Origin: Pseudarthrobacter chlorophenolicus A6
GTDB taxonomy: Bacteria; Actinomycetota; Actinomycetes; Actinomycetales; Micrococcaceae
Assembly: GCF_000022025.1 (NCBI RefSeq)
Contig: NC_011886.1
Span: 558,001 to 622,000, forward strand
Direction of reading: 5' to 3'
DNA: 64,000 nucleotides
Positions 8,260 through 17,472 of this stretch are shown piece after piece; position 1 is the stretch's first letter, and every line of letters starts with the position of its first letter. A program made the position numbers and the translations under genes. The notes below the pieces were generated by a model. That model was given only the letters and a program-made list of their open reading frames with translations. It had not been told where the DNA came from and searched no databases.

Positions 8260-9252
8260 TCAATCCTTTCGAAGGGCCGTGATGGTTACGGCTTCCGGGG
8301 TGGTTTGGTGCACTGCCGGAACCGTTGAACCGGGCAGGGAGGCGGCGGCGGCTCCATGGGCCACCGCCTGACGCAGGCAGTCAGCCGGGGCGGCGCCCTG
8401 GCTGTGGGCGAGCAGGTAGCCGGCCAGTGCGGAATCTCCCGCACCCACCGTGCTCACTGCGGCGACCGGCGGATGCGTGGCCAGCCACGCGCCGTCGGCC
8501 GTTACGAGGACAGCTCCCTTGGAACCGAGAGTTGCCAGCACAGCACCCACACCGGAACGCACGACGGCGGACGCGGCCTCGGCGGCAGCCGCCGGGTCCG
8601 CTTCCAGTTCGTCAGCGGCGGCCGTGGCGAACCCGGCTGCAGCAGCCAGTTCCGCCAGTTCCTCGGCGTTGGGCTTCAAAAGATCCGGCATGCCCTCCGC
8701 GCCGCCTGTCAGGGCGGCGGCGAGTGGCTGGCCGGACGAGTCGACGGCGATCAGTGGCGTGTGCCCTGAGGATTCGCTGTCGGCAGCTGAACGCAGGCGG
8801 CGGGCCGCCGTCGCGTAAAAATCTGACGGGAAGCCCGGCGGCAGCGAACCTGCCAGGACCACCCAGCCGGCACCCCGTGAGCTTTCCAGCAGCAGCTTGA
8901 GGAGCGCCTCCTGCTGGTTGTCGTCCAGGACGGGGCCGGGTTCGTTGATCTTGGTGGTGACCCCGCCGGGCTCGGTGAGGGCCACGTTGGTGCGCAGCGG
9001 CTCGTCGATGGGCAGGGACACAAACGGCACGGAGGTTGCCCGCAGCCCCGCAAGGACGGGGTCGGTGTCCGCACCGGGGAGGACTGCCAGGGACTCGAGG
9101 CCGGAGGCCACCAGCGCCCGGGATACGTTGACGCCCTTGCCGCCGGATTCCTGGGTGACGGACACAGCACGCTGCACTTCGCCGCGTTCCAGTGGTCCGG
9201 GCAGGGCGACGGTGCGGTCCAGGCTGGGGTTGGCCGTGAAGGTGACAATCAT
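8260..9252 (-). CDS. fruK: 1-phosphofructokinase
   Basis: PfkB-family kinase converting fructose-1-phosphate, the product of FruA, to fructose-1,6-bisphosphate. It is 330 residues with N-terminal NPSLDRTV, the GGKGVNVSRAL substrate motif at 38-48 and catalytic GAGD at 270-273. The ATG overlaps the fruR stop by 4 bases, and the end abuts or overlaps the start of fruA. Confidence 0.95.
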   Translation of the reverse strand: MIVTFTANPSLDRTVALPGPLERGEVQRAVSVTQESGGKGVNVSRALVASGLESLAVLPGADTDPVLAGLRATSVPFVSLPIDEPLRTNVALTEPGGVTTKINEPGPVLDDNQQEALLKLLLESSRGAGWVVLAGSLPPGFPSDFYATAARRLRSAADSESSGHTPLIAVDSSGQPLAAALTGGAEGMPDLLKPNAEELAELAAAAGFATAAADELEADPAAAAEAASAVVRSGVGAVLATLGSKGAVLVTADGAWLATHPPVAAVSTVGAGDSALAGYLLAHSQGAAPADCLRQAVAHGAAAASLPGSTVPAVHQTTPEAVTITALRKD

Positions 9253-10055
9253 GCGATCACCACGTCTACATCGGCCTCTTCCAGGGCTGCGGCGAGTTCG
9301 GGGCCGGGTTCGCTGTCTGTAATCAAGGTGTCCAGGTCTTTCAGGGAGGCGAACTGGACCAGCGTTTCCGCGTCCAGCTTGGAGGAATCGGCCAGCACCA
9401 CGATGCGGCGCGCCGAGTGGACGAAGGCAGCCTTCACTGCGGCTTCTTCGGGATCGGGAGTGCTGAGTCCAAAGGTGGGGTGGATGCCGTTGGTCCCCAG
9501 GAAGGCAATATCCGGGCGGATCCGTGCGGCTGCATCCACGGTTGCCTGGCCGACGGCCACCTGGGTGATGCCCCGTACCCGGCCGCCCAGGATGTGCAGT
9601 GCGATGCCGGGGACGCTGGAGAGCCTGCCCGCAATGGGGACAGCGTGCGTGATGGCCACCAGTTCGGTTCCGGCCCCGCCGGATTCGGAAAGTTCGACGG
9701 CGGTGCGCCGGGCCAGCATGTCGGCCAGGACTTCGGTGGTGGTTCCGCCGTCGATCAGGACGCTGCCGGGCGAGTTGCGGGGGATGAGCGCGAGGGCGGC
9801 CTCGGCGATGCGGCTCTTCTGGTCCGGCCGGCGGATGGCGCGTTCGGTGACGCTCTCCTCGGTAGTGCTGAAGCGGTCTGCCGCGACCGCCCCGCCGTGA
9901 ACGCGCCGAACCGTGCCGGCATTCTCAAGGGTGGCGAGGTCCCGGCGGACGGTTTCGGTGGTGATGCGGAAGCGCTCAGCCAGCAGGGTCACGCTGACCC
10001 GGCCGCTGCCGGCAACAAGCTCGGCAATCTTCTGCTGGCGCTCCTCGGCGAACAC
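9249..10055 (-). CDS. fruR: DeoR-family transcriptional regulator of the fructose operon
   Basis: 268 residues. The N-terminal winged HTH has RISTETVRRDL-like sequence (RITTETVRRDLATLE) and RVHGGAV. The C-terminal sugar-phosphate sensor has IDGGTTTEVLADML and FLGTNGI. The GTG start follows GGAGGG at 5 bases. As first gene of the operon it is the obvious local regulator, probably responding to fructose-1-phosphate and controlling its own promoter. Confidence 0.9.
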   Translation of the reverse strand: MFAEERQQKIAELVAGSGRVSVTLLAERFRITTETVRRDLATLENAGTVRRVHGGAVAADRFSTTEESVTERAIRRPDQKSRIAEAALALIPRNSPGSVLIDGGTTTEVLADMLARRTAVELSESGGAGTELVAITHAVPIAGRLSSVPGIALHILGGRVRGITQVAVGQATVDAAARIRPDIAFLGTNGIHPTFGLSTPDPEEAAVKAAFVHSARRIVVLADSSKLDAETLVQFASLKDLDTLITDSEPGPELAAALEEADVDVVIA

Positions 10056-10108
10056 GTACCCTCCGTTGCGTAGCTTGCTGGTGCTGTGGTGTCCGGCGCC
10101 CTGTTTGG

Positions 10109-10124
10109 CGTGACTGGCATCACA
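10109..10124. promoter_or_regulatory. CRP/GlxR-type site before fruR
   Basis: CGTGACTGGCATCACA matches the actinobacterial consensus TGTGA-N6-TCACA at 9 of 10 fixed positions. It lies between the fruR start and the predicted core promoter, a position suited to repression or roadblock by a cAMP-responsive regulator. Confidence 0.6.
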
Positions 10125-10141
10125 TGATGTTGAGTTACTTG

Positions 10142-10182
10142 ACTTTATCTTTGCTTATGTTGGTTTGTCAATGGAAACCAAC
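10142..10182 (-). promoter_or_regulatory. fruR promoter with overlapping operator palindrome
   Basis: On the minus strand TTGACA (10171-10166) is followed after 18 bases by TAAAGT (10147-10142). The -35 box lies inside the inverted repeat GTTGGTTT (10159-10166) / AAACCAAC (10175-10182). A symmetrical operator overlapping the -35 box is what autoregulation by the DeoR protein would use. Confidence 0.55.
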
Positions 10183-10234
10183 ACGAAACAATATCCGCGG
10201 GCATTGTGCACGGAGAGCGGCTCCAGGGACGCGA

Positions 10235-10268
10235 AAGCCGGGCCGGACGCTGTTGTCCGGCCCGGCTT
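10235..10268. terminator. 14-bp perfect hairpin terminator
   Basis: AAGCCGGGCCGGAC (10235-10248) and its exact complement (10255-10268) flank a 6-base loop, 49 bp past the end of the DUF6458 gene on the minus strand. Confidence 0.75.
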
Positions 10269-10316
10269 CCCGGGTTCATGGTCTGCCTGGCCCTGGAAGA
10301 CCCGCAGCCGACGTTG

Positions 10317-10574
10317 CTAGATGGTTCCGTCGCGGCTTTCATTCCGGGTGATCCGCTCGCCCGTGTTCGGGTCTACGACGGACCGGGTCTCGCTGACCCG
10401 CCGCGTCCGGCCCGGGGAGGCAAGGACCAGAGAGGCAATCAGGCCGATGACGCCCACGGCGATGAGGATGTACCCCACCAGCGCCTGGTCCACGAAGGGG
10501 ATGAGTCCCGGGGCCACAGCCCAGGCCAGGATGGCGCCGAGGGCGATAAGGAAGATTGACGAGCCGATTCTCAT
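10317..10574 (-). CDS. DUF6458-type small membrane protein
   Basis: 85 residues: two hydrophobic segments (about 4-24 and 31-50) then a polar tail (RRVSETRSVVDPNTGERITR). This is the pattern of the actinobacterial DUF6458 family, of unknown function. The chosen ATG begins MRIGSSIFLIALGAILAW and has a strong GAAGGAG ribosome site; a longer frame upstream has none. A TCAGCATGCTGA palindrome lies about 100 bp upstream, matching the stress motif seen elsewhere in the window. Confidence 0.8.
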   Translation of the reverse strand: MRIGSSIFLIALGAILAWAVAPGLIPFVDQALVGYILIAVGVIGLIASLVLASPGRTRRVSETRSVVDPNTGERITRNESRDGTI

Positions 10575-10672
10575 GACTTGCTCCTTCTGCTGGCCGCGGC
10601 TTGCGGCTCCTGTGGGGCGGTGCACGGTATTGCGGTTAGGTCACTGCTCTGCTTTGTCTGTAAAGCCACTGG

Positions 10673-10684
10673 TCAGCATGCTGA
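10673..10684. promoter_or_regulatory. palindrome TCAGCATGCTGA
   Basis: Perfect 12-bp palindrome in the space upstream of the DUF6458 gene. It differs from TAAGCATGCTTA, found near dps and the sigma factor, by one symmetrical substitution in each arm. Confidence 0.4.
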
Positions 10685-10837
10685 TAGTAGGCGTCACGCT
10701 ACAGTGCGCCCACTCCCGATTCAACGAATGATGCTGAGTCGTTGCCGGGAAATTATGCGTGGCTGCTGTGATTGCCGGGGCGCATGGGTTCATGGCGGGG
10801 TGGCGGCGCAGCAGAGTTGCCTCGCTAGTCTGGTCCG

Positions 10838-11473
10838 ATGGAAACAGTTGTGTGGTCCAAGCCCGAGGACCAGCGTGCCGGGACGCCCCTGCTGGTGATG
10901 ATGCACGGCTACGGCACGGACGAATCCCGCATGGTCCGGCTGTTCGAGTACCTTCCCGCGGAGTTCACCTTCGCGGCCCTCAGGGCACCGATGCCCATCG
11001 GCGACCACTACGGCTGGTTCCTCCTGGACTACTTCCTTGCCAACGACTTTGCCGACGTCATCTCGGTCACCGGTACCGTGCAAGGCTGGATCAACTCCGT
11101 CCGCGGCCAGCACACCAGCGTGAGCCTGATGGGCTACTCCCAAGGCATGGCCATGGCCAGCACCCTCCTGCGCCTTCACCCCCGCGACTACGCCGCCGTC
11201 GTCGGCCTGTCCGGGTTTGTGCTGGATAACGACCTCCTGGCCCTCACCGATGAGTTCGATGCCAGGCCGCCGTTCTTCTGGGGGCGCGACAAGGCGGACC
11301 TGGTGATCAACGAGGATGCCACGGCCTACACGGGCGAATGGCTTGAAACCCACACGCTCCTGACCGCCCGGACCTACCCGGGGATGGGTCACGCTATGTC
11401 CAAAGCCGAGATGGCTGACGTGGGCGCGTTCCTTCGGCATTACGTGCTCCGTGGCGGTGCCGCCGGAGCCTAG
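10838..11473 (+). CDS. alpha/beta hydrolase, carboxylesterase/phospholipase type
   Basis: 211-residue cytosolic serine hydrolase. The oxyanion region is MMHGYGTDE (21-29). The nucleophile is Ser101 in GYSQG, with Asp151 (WGRDKADLVI) and His185 (GMGHAMS) completing the triad. This is the carboxylesterase 2/YpfH-like group, which cleaves short acyl esters. No ribosome site is visible; TAGTCT six bases before the ATG would fit the -10 box of a leaderless mRNA. Confidence 0.85.
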   Translation: METVVWSKPEDQRAGTPLLVMMHGYGTDESRMVRLFEYLPAEFTFAALRAPMPIGDHYGWFLLDYFLANDFADVISVTGTVQGWINSVRGQHTSVSLMGYSQGMAMASTLLRLHPRDYAAVVGLSGFVLDNDLLALTDEFDARPPFFWGRDKADLVINEDATAYTGEWLETHTLLTARTYPGMGHAMSKAEMADVGAFLRHYVLRGGAAGA

Positions 11474-11532
11474 GCCGCCGTCATACTGGACCGGCCGGGC
11501 GGCGCGGGCAGAAAACAGTTGCGAGCGAAATA

Positions 11533-11546
11533 TGCAAGCGTTTACA
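11533..11546. promoter_or_regulatory. LacI-family (cre-like) operator
   Basis: TGCAAGCGTTTACA fits the pseudo-palindromic LacI/CcpA operator consensus TGWNANCGNTNWCA with one mismatch. It lies about 225 bp before the beta-phosphoglucomutase gene in the otherwise empty stretch 11474-11768, so disaccharide-responsive control of the pgmB/GH65 pair is plausible. No LacI gene is in the window. Confidence 0.5.
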
Positions 11547-11768
11547 CTCATCCTCGGCGCTGCCGTACGCCGCCGCCGGGTTGTCCTGCGCGGGCAACAA
11601 GTTCAAGATGGAAGACGAATGTAGATCAGCATGGCCCCGGAAATGGCGCCGGTTCCCCCGCCGGCACGGCCCGCTGCATGTGCAGATTCGACTGGCGCCG
11701 ACGCCACACCCACCACCCTGCGCACGTCGTCTTAGCTGCCCGCTGCTTGAAAGGATCCCCACCTGCCG

Positions 11769-12542
11769 ATGAACAACTCCGCCCACGAAGCACCCGCCAA
11801 CGAGCCTTCCGCCGCAACGGACCCCGGGAACACTGCCTGGACGGGCGCCTCCGCCATCCTGTTCGACCTTGACGGCGTGCTGACCCCTACGGCGACAGTG
11901 CACGAGCAGGCCTGGAAGGAACTCTTCGAAGGCTTCCTTGCCGGGCACCCCGAGGTCCAGGGCTACCGCGAAAGCGACTACTTCGACCACATCGACGGCA
12001 AGCCGCGGTTCGACGGCGTCCGGGATTTCCTCGCCTCACGCAGCATTGAACTCCCCGAAGGACCGCTGGACGACGATCCCGCCAACATCACGGTCCAGGG
12101 CCTCGGAAACCGCAAGAACCGGATCTTCAATGACATCGTCAGCACCGGCGTCGCGCCCTTCGAAGGCTCGGTGCGTTTCCTCGAAGCCGCGCTGGACCGC
12201 GGACTGAAGGTCGCCGTCGTATCCTCCTCCCGAAACGCCCCCGCAGTGCTGGCCGCCGCGGGCCTTAGCCACCATTTCCCCGTCGTGGTGGACGGTGTGG
12301 TGGCGGCCCGCGAAGGAATCCCCGGCAAGCCCAGCCCGGCGACGTACGCCTACGCGGCCCGGCTGCTGGAACTGCCCAGCGAGGAGTGCGTAGTGGTGGA
12401 GGACGCTGTCTCCGGCGTCCAGGCCGGCCAGGCGGGACAGTTCCACTCCGTCATCGGTGTGGACCGCGGCGCCGGGCGCGAAACCCTCCTCGAGGCCGGG
12501 GCAACCCTGGTGGTCAACGACCTTGGAGAGCTCCTGCCCTAA
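11769..12542 (+). CDS. pgmB: beta-phosphoglucomutase (HAD family)
   Basis: Converts beta-glucose-1-phosphate to glucose-6-phosphate. 257 residues with nucleophile/acid pair Asp33/Asp35 in LFDLDGVLTPT, the helical cap region (HEQAWKELFEGFL), the motif II serine region VVSSSRNAP, and KPSPATYAYAA and VVVEDAVSGVQAG at motifs III/IV. The first 25 residues are an unstructured Ala/Pro extension. It lies 126 bp before a GH65 phosphorylase that makes its substrate, a classic pairing. Confidence 0.9.
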   Translation: MNNSAHEAPANEPSAATDPGNTAWTGASAILFDLDGVLTPTATVHEQAWKELFEGFLAGHPEVQGYRESDYFDHIDGKPRFDGVRDFLASRSIELPEGPLDDDPANITVQGLGNRKNRIFNDIVSTGVAPFEGSVRFLEAALDRGLKVAVVSSSRNAPAVLAAAGLSHHFPVVVDGVVAAREGIPGKPSPATYAYAARLLELPSEECVVVEDAVSGVQAGQAGQFHSVIGVDRGAGRETLLEAGATLVVNDLGELLP

Positions 12543-12668
12543 CGGGAGCCCCGTTCCACACCGGAGACGCTGCCACCCCCGGGCAGCACCCATCCGGGCA
12601 AGCTTTCACTTCGAATCCCCTCTGCCGGACTTGTGCCGGTGCACAGCATGCCTAAAGGACCCAACACC

Positions 12669-15014
12669 ATGGCTATCATCTCTGCGGACCGCGAACGGTT
12701 CCCCAATACTCCCTGGCAACTGGTGGAAACCCGCCATGAACCGGGAAACGCAGGGACGCTTGAAACCCTCTTTTCCCTGGGCAACGGCCACCTCGGAATC
12801 CGTGGCGCCCACTGGGCAGCGGCGGATGCCGAACTTCCCGGCAGCTTCATCAACGGGCTGCACGAAATCTGGGACATCAAGCACGCCGAGAACGCCTTCG
12901 GATTCGCGCGGACCGGCCAACGCATCCTGTACATCCCGGACGCCAACAACTTCACCGTCGTGGTGGACGGGGAGTCCCTGGGCCTTGCCGAATCGGAGGT
13001 ACTGGACTACCGGCGGAGCGTTGACTTCTCCACCGGCATTTACGAGTGCCGCATCACCTGGCAGTGCAGGTCCGGATCCGTGGTCACCACCACCGAACGG
13101 CGTGCATTGGGGTACGAATCCCGCGGCAGCCTGGGCCTTTCCCTTGAGGTTGCGGCGGACCGCGACATTTCGCTCGACGTCACCTCGTCCGTGGTCAACC
13201 GGCAGGACCAGCCGGTGGAGGACCACTCCGCCCACGATCCCCGCCGCGCGGGCCGCCACGCCGGACGGGTCCTGCTGCCACTGCGGCTCGATGGCGGCGA
13301 CGGATCCCTGCGGCTCTCCTGGGAAGCCGCCGAATCCAAGCAGCGCGTGGGCCTGGCCGTGGACCACTGGACCTCCGCCGGCCACCAGCCCTTCGAAACC
13401 GTGGTGGACCAGGACGACAGCAGCGTCCGCTACGTGCTGGCCGTCAGCCCCGGGGAACCCTTCCGCCTCGAGAAGAGCGTCAGCTACGCCGCCGGCCGGA
13501 CCATGCAGGACGAGGGCGTCGATGCCGCCGCCGTTGCCGAAGCGGGCCTGCGGTCTGTGGCGGACGTCTTCGCCGAAAGCGAGGCGCATTACCGCGGCTA
13601 CTGGGCAACCTCGGACATCGTGGTGGATGGTGGCGAGCCGGAGCTGCAGCAGGCCATCCGCTGGAACCTGTTCCAGCTGGCCCAGGCCACGGCCCGTGCC
13701 AACGTGGCCGGCATCCCGGCCAAGGGAGTCACAGGGTCAGGCTACGAGGGCCACTACTTCTGGGACCAGGAGGTGTACCTGCTGCCGTACCTGACGTACA
13801 CCAACCCTGACGGTGCCCGGCAGGTCCTGGAATTCCGCCACGCCATGCTGCCCGAAGCCAAGGTCCGGGCCAAGGAACTCAGCGTGGACGGCGCCCTGTT
13901 CCCCTGGCGCACCATCAACGGCCTCGAAGCCAGCGCCTACTACGCCGCGGGCACCGCGCAGTTCCACATCGCGGCCGCCATCGCGTTCGCCACCAACCGC
14001 TACCTGTGGGCCACCGGTGATTCCGCGTTCCGGGAGGGCATGGGGGCGGAGCTGCTGATGGAGACCGCGCGCATGTGGATCTCGCTGGGCTTCTTCGGCA
14101 AGGACGGGCTGTTCCACATCCACGGTGTCACCGGACCGGATGAATACACCGCCGTGGTCAATGACAACCTCTACACCAACGTCATGGCCCGGTTTAACCT
14201 GCGGGCTGCCGCTGCGCTGGACCATCCGGGTGTCACCCAGGAAGAGCGGCAGCTGTGGGGGGCGGCAGCCAACCTGATGCACCTGCCGTTCGACAGCCGC
14301 ATGCAGGTCCATTCCCAGGACAACGACTTCATGACCCTGGAGCCGTGGGACTGGACCACGCCGCGGTCCAAGTACCCGCTCCTGCTGCATTTCCACCCGC
14401 TGGTGATCTACCGCCACCAGGTGCTCAAGCAGGCGGACACCGTCCTCGCCATGTTCCTGCAATGGCAGGATTTCACTGCGGGCGAGAAACAGCGCGCGTT
14501 CGATTTCTACGACCCCATCACCACCGGCGATTCCACCCTGTCCGCCTGCGTGCAGGGCATCATGGCTGCCGAAGTGGGGTACTCCGGCGAGGCCTTGAAG
14601 CACTTCACCAATGCGGTGTTCATCGACCTTGACGACACCCACGGCAACACCATTGACGGCGTGCATATCGCCTCCACCGGCGGGGTGTGGAGCTCACTGG
14701 TGTGCGGTTTTGCGGGCCTGCGGGACCAGGGTCCCGTGCCGTACTTCGATCCGCGCCTGCCGGAGGAATGGGACGGACTGACCTTCCACCTCAGGATCAG
14801 CGGCCGGCTGCTGCTGGTCCGGCTTTCCTCCGGCGCCATCACGCTGACCGTGCAGGAAGGGGACCCGCTCGACGTCAACGTGCGGGGCCAGGTAGTGTCC
14901 GTAGGCTCCGATCCCGTCCGGGTGGAGCTGGAGCCCGTGGCGGAACCGGAACCCACCGTCTTCCCCAGCGGACTTCCGACGGCGAGCATTCCGGTGGTCC
15001 TCGCCAACAGCTGA
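12669..15014 (+). CDS. glycoside hydrolase family 65 disaccharide phosphorylase
   Basis: Inverting phosphorylase that splits an alpha-glucoside such as maltose, trehalose or kojibiose with phosphate into beta-glucose-1-phosphate and glucose. 781 residues. The N-terminal domain has LGNGHLGIRG, and the (alpha/alpha)6 barrel carries the catalytic acid Glu492 in TGPDEYTAVV. A C-terminal beta domain follows. The ATG at 12669 is preceded by AAAGGA at 9 bases; the in-frame ATG at 12648 lacks a site. Beta-phosphoglucomutase upstream completes the route to glucose-6-phosphate. The exact disaccharide cannot be read from sequence alone. Confidence 0.9.
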   Translation: MAIISADRERFPNTPWQLVETRHEPGNAGTLETLFSLGNGHLGIRGAHWAAADAELPGSFINGLHEIWDIKHAENAFGFARTGQRILYIPDANNFTVVVDGESLGLAESEVLDYRRSVDFSTGIYECRITWQCRSGSVVTTTERRALGYESRGSLGLSLEVAADRDISLDVTSSVVNRQDQPVEDHSAHDPRRAGRHAGRVLLPLRLDGGDGSLRLSWEAAESKQRVGLAVDHWTSAGHQPFETVVDQDDSSVRYVLAVSPGEPFRLEKSVSYAAGRTMQDEGVDAAAVAEAGLRSVADVFAESEAHYRGYWATSDIVVDGGEPELQQAIRWNLFQLAQATARANVAGIPAKGVTGSGYEGHYFWDQEVYLLPYLTYTNPDGARQVLEFRHAMLPEAKVRAKELSVDGALFPWRTINGLEASAYYAAGTAQFHIAAAIAFATNRYLWATGDSAFREGMGAELLMETARMWISLGFFGKDGLFHIHGVTGPDEYTAVVNDNLYTNVMARFNLRAAAALDHPGVTQEERQLWGAAANLMHLPFDSRMQVHSQDNDFMTLEPWDWTTPRSKYPLLLHFHPLVIYRHQVLKQADTVLAMFLQWQDFTAGEKQRAFDFYDPITTGDSTLSACVQGIMAAEVGYSGEALKHFTNAVFIDLDDTHGNTIDGVHIASTGGVWSSLVCGFAGLRDQGPVPYFDPRLPEEWDGLTFHLRISGRLLLVRLSSGAITLTVQEGDPLDVNVRGQVVSVGSDPVRVELEPVAEPEPTVFPSGLPTASIPVVLANS

Positions 15015-15026
15015 TCTGCCCCGAAA

Positions 15027-16313
15027 CTAGGACACGGCGGCTTCGGGCGCCGCGTCCAGCGGGTGGGCGAGCTCGTCGCGGGGCATCCTGGCGGCGGCGG
15101 ATGCAATAACGGCCATGATGGGGCAGACCACGCCCGCCACCAGGAAGATCAGCCAGATGGGCAGCACCTCAGCCGCCGGCCCGGCCAGCGCCATGGACAC
15201 CGGCATCAGCGCCAGGGACACGAAAAAGTCCAGGCTGGAGATGCGGCCCAGCAGGTGGGACGGGACGCGGCGCTGGAGCAGCGTGCCCCAGATGACCATG
15301 CCCACGCTCCCGGTGGCGCCCCAGATGAACAGGGCTGCTGCGATCAGCCAGAAGTTGTCCATGAGGCCGACGGCGGCAATCGGCAGGCTCCCTACGCCCC
15401 AGGACACCATCATCACCGTGAGGTAGCGGCGGGGCAGGCGGAGGGACGCCGTCACCAGGGAGCCAAGGGCTGCGCCCACCCCCATGACCGCCAGCAGGAA
15501 ACCGAACATGCTCGAGTCTCCGCCCAGCTGGTCCCGAACCAGGAACGGCAGCAGGACCTCGATGGGGCCGATCAGGAACAGCACCGAAATGCAGGCCCAG
15601 ATCAGCGTCCACAGCAGCCAAGGGGTCCTGATGGTGTAGCTGACTCCTTCGCGCAGGTCCTGGACGAAGGTCGATTTCCGGCGTCCGTCCTCATGGCCGG
15701 CCCCCTCCGGCGGTGTGGCCAGGGCGTGCTGGCCCAGGAAATTCAGGACAAAGAACGCCAGCAGGTGGCACGCAGCCACCCCGGTCACCGCATGCGACGG
15801 CGAGAGGGCCGCCACCAAGATGCCGGCCACCGCTGGTCCCGCCGCCTGCTGCAGGACGGGGCGCATGGTCCCCTCCATGCCGTTGGCGGCCAGCAGGTCC
15901 TCGGCCGGAAGGATGCGCGGCAGGATCGCGGAGTAGGCAGGGAAGAAGAAGGCGGCACCAACTCCCAGGACGAACGCCCCCGCAGCCACGTGCCACAGTT
16001 GCAGCCAGCCCGCCATCGCCAGGCCGCTGATCGTGGCGATGACTGCCAGGTTGGCGCCCTCCACGGCGATGATCAGGCGCCGCTGCGGGACCCTGTCCGC
16101 CGCGATCCCGCCGGCCAGGACAAAGGCCACCAGCCCCACGCTTCCGGCGGCTGCCACCAGTGAGAGCTCCAGGGGACCGCCGCCCAGGTGGATTACCTGG
16201 TAAACCATGGCCACGGCCCACATACCGGAACCGAAGATCGAGATGGCCAGCGCTGCAATCAGGACCCGGTACTCGCGGTGGACGAACGGGCGCAAGGCTT
16301 TGGGGGCGGGCAT
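15027..16313 (-). CDS. MFS transporter, EntS/macrolide-exporter-like
   Basis: 428-residue major facilitator with about 12 hydrophobic segments, a loop GGIAADRVPQRRLI between helices 2 and 3, and a central hydrophilic loop (HEDGRRKSTF). The closest architecture is the MFS_3 group (enterobactin exporter EntS, macrolide efflux proteins); substrate unknown. I took MPAPKALRPF as start, since an upstream extension would translate part of the palindromic repeat at 16390. It is convergent with the GH65 gene (12 bp between stops). Confidence 0.85.
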   Translation of the reverse strand: MPAPKALRPFVHREYRVLIAALAISIFGSGMWAVAMVYQVIHLGGGPLELSLVAAAGSVGLVAFVLAGGIAADRVPQRRLIIAVEGANLAVIATISGLAMAGWLQLWHVAAGAFVLGVGAAFFFPAYSAILPRILPAEDLLAANGMEGTMRPVLQQAAGPAVAGILVAALSPSHAVTGVAACHLLAFFVLNFLGQHALATPPEGAGHEDGRRKSTFVQDLREGVSYTIRTPWLLWTLIWACISVLFLIGPIEVLLPFLVRDQLGGDSSMFGFLLAVMGVGAALGSLVTASLRLPRRYLTVMMVSWGVGSLPIAAVGLMDNFWLIAAALFIWGATGSVGMVIWGTLLQRRVPSHLLGRISSLDFFVSLALMPVSMALAGPAAEVLPIWLIFLVAGVVCPIMAVIASAAARMPRDELAHPLDAAPEAAVS

Positions 16314-16389
16314 AAATCCCAGTTTAAGCCCGGGCAGCGGCCGGCCTGATACCCCCCAATCAGCATCAGGCCGGCCGCCGGTGTGGCGC

Positions 16390-16433
16390 TTCGACGGGCT
16401 CAATTACCGGCCTGTAGTTTTGAGCCCGTCGAA
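16390..16433. repeat. palindromic repeat, copy A
   Basis: Arms TTCGACGGGCTCAA (16390-16403) and TTGAGCCCGTCGAA (16420-16433) with a degenerate centre. Same family as the copies at 18956, 20736, 21949 and 59415. It lies immediately past the lipA stop. Confidence 0.85.
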
Positions 16434-16435
16434 AC

Positions 16436-17449
16436 TTATCCGGCCAGGAGGGTGGCGGCTTCCTGGCGGGTGGTGCCGGAGTCCTGGATGCCGTCGGCGA
16501 TGTGGGCGAGTTCGGCGGGGATGTCGCGGCCTTTTTTGCGCATGGCGGTGGCCCAGAGGCGGCCGGCACGGTAGGAGGAGCGGACCAGGGGGCCGGACAT
16601 GACGCCGAGGAAGCCGATTTCTTCGGCTTCGTGCTGGAGGTCCACGAATTCCTGGGGTTTGACCCAGCGGTCCACGGGGAGGTGGCGTTCGGAGGGGCGG
16701 AGGTATTGGGTGATGGTGATCAGGTCGCAGCCGGCCTCGTGCAGGTCGGCGAGGGCTTCGGAGATTTCTTCGCGGGTTTCGCCCATGCCGAGGATCAGGT
16801 TGGATTTGGTGACCATGCCCAGGTTCCGGCCCTGGGTGATGACGTCGAGGGAGCGTTCGTAGCGGAAGGCCGGGCGGATGCGTTTGAAGATCCGGGGGAC
16901 GGTTTCGACGTTGTGGGCGAAGACTTCCGGGGCGGAGTCGCAGATCGCCTTGATGTGGTCGGGGTTGCCGGAGAAGTCGGGGATGAGGAGTTCGACGCCG
17001 GTGCCGGGGTTGAGTTCGTGGATTTTGCGGACGGTTTCGGCGTAGAGCCAGACGCCTTCGTCTTCGAGGTCGTCGCGGGCTACGCCGGTGACGGTGGCGT
17101 AGCGCAGGGCCATGGACTGGACGGAGCGGGCCACTTTGGTGGGTTCGAACCTGTCCACGGGGGAGGGTTTGCCGGTGTCGATCTGGCAGAAGTCGCAGCG
17201 GCGGGTGCATTCGGAGCCGCCGATGAGGAAGGTGGCTTCTTTGTCTTCCCAGCATTCGAAGATGTTGGGGCAGCCGGCTTCTTCGCAGACGGTGTGCAGG
17301 CCTTCTTTTTTGACCAGGTTCTTGAGCTGGACGAATTCCGGGCCCATCTGGACTTTGGCCTTGATCCATTCCGGCTTGCGTTCCACCGGGGTGGCCGCGT
17401 TGCGCTGCTCGATCCGCAGCAACTTCCGGCCTTCAGGTGCCAGTGTCAT
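16436..17449 (-). CDS. lipA: lipoyl synthase
   Basis: Radical-SAM enzyme that inserts two sulfurs into octanoyl groups on lipoyl domains, including GcvH encoded upstream in the same block. 337 residues with both iron-sulfur motifs: the auxiliary cluster C55-X4-C60-X5-C66 ([12 protein letters not shown]) and the radical-SAM C81-X3-C85-X2-C88 (CTRRCDFC). The start [11 protein letters not shown] has AAAGGA upstream. It lies 23 bp after sdaA. Third codon positions are almost all C or A, unlike most neighbours. Confidence 0.96.
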   Translation of the reverse strand: MTLAPEGRKLLRIEQRNAATPVERKPEWIKAKVQMGPEFVQLKNLVKKEGLHTVCEEAGCPNIFECWEDKEATFLIGGSECTRRCDFCQIDTGKPSPVDRFEPTKVARSVQSMALRYATVTGVARDDLEDEGVWLYAETVRKIHELNPGTGVELLIPDFSGNPDHIKAICDSAPEVFAHNVETVPRIFKRIRPAFRYERSLDVITQGRNLGMVTKSNLILGMGETREEISEALADLHEAGCDLITITQYLRPSERHLPVDRWVKPQEFVDLQHEAEEIGFLGVMSGPLVRSSYRAGRLWATAMRKKGRDIPAELAHIADGIQDSGTTRQEAATLLAG

Positions 17450-17472
17450 GGTGTTGTTTCCTTTGTTGGGGT

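Noticed and set aside
6197..8371. 724-codon open frame on the plus strand
   Set aside because: It is fully antisense to fruA, whose EIIA/EIIB/EIIC motifs are unmistakable. The Gly/His/Gln/Asp-rich translation is the usual shadow of a high-GC gene.
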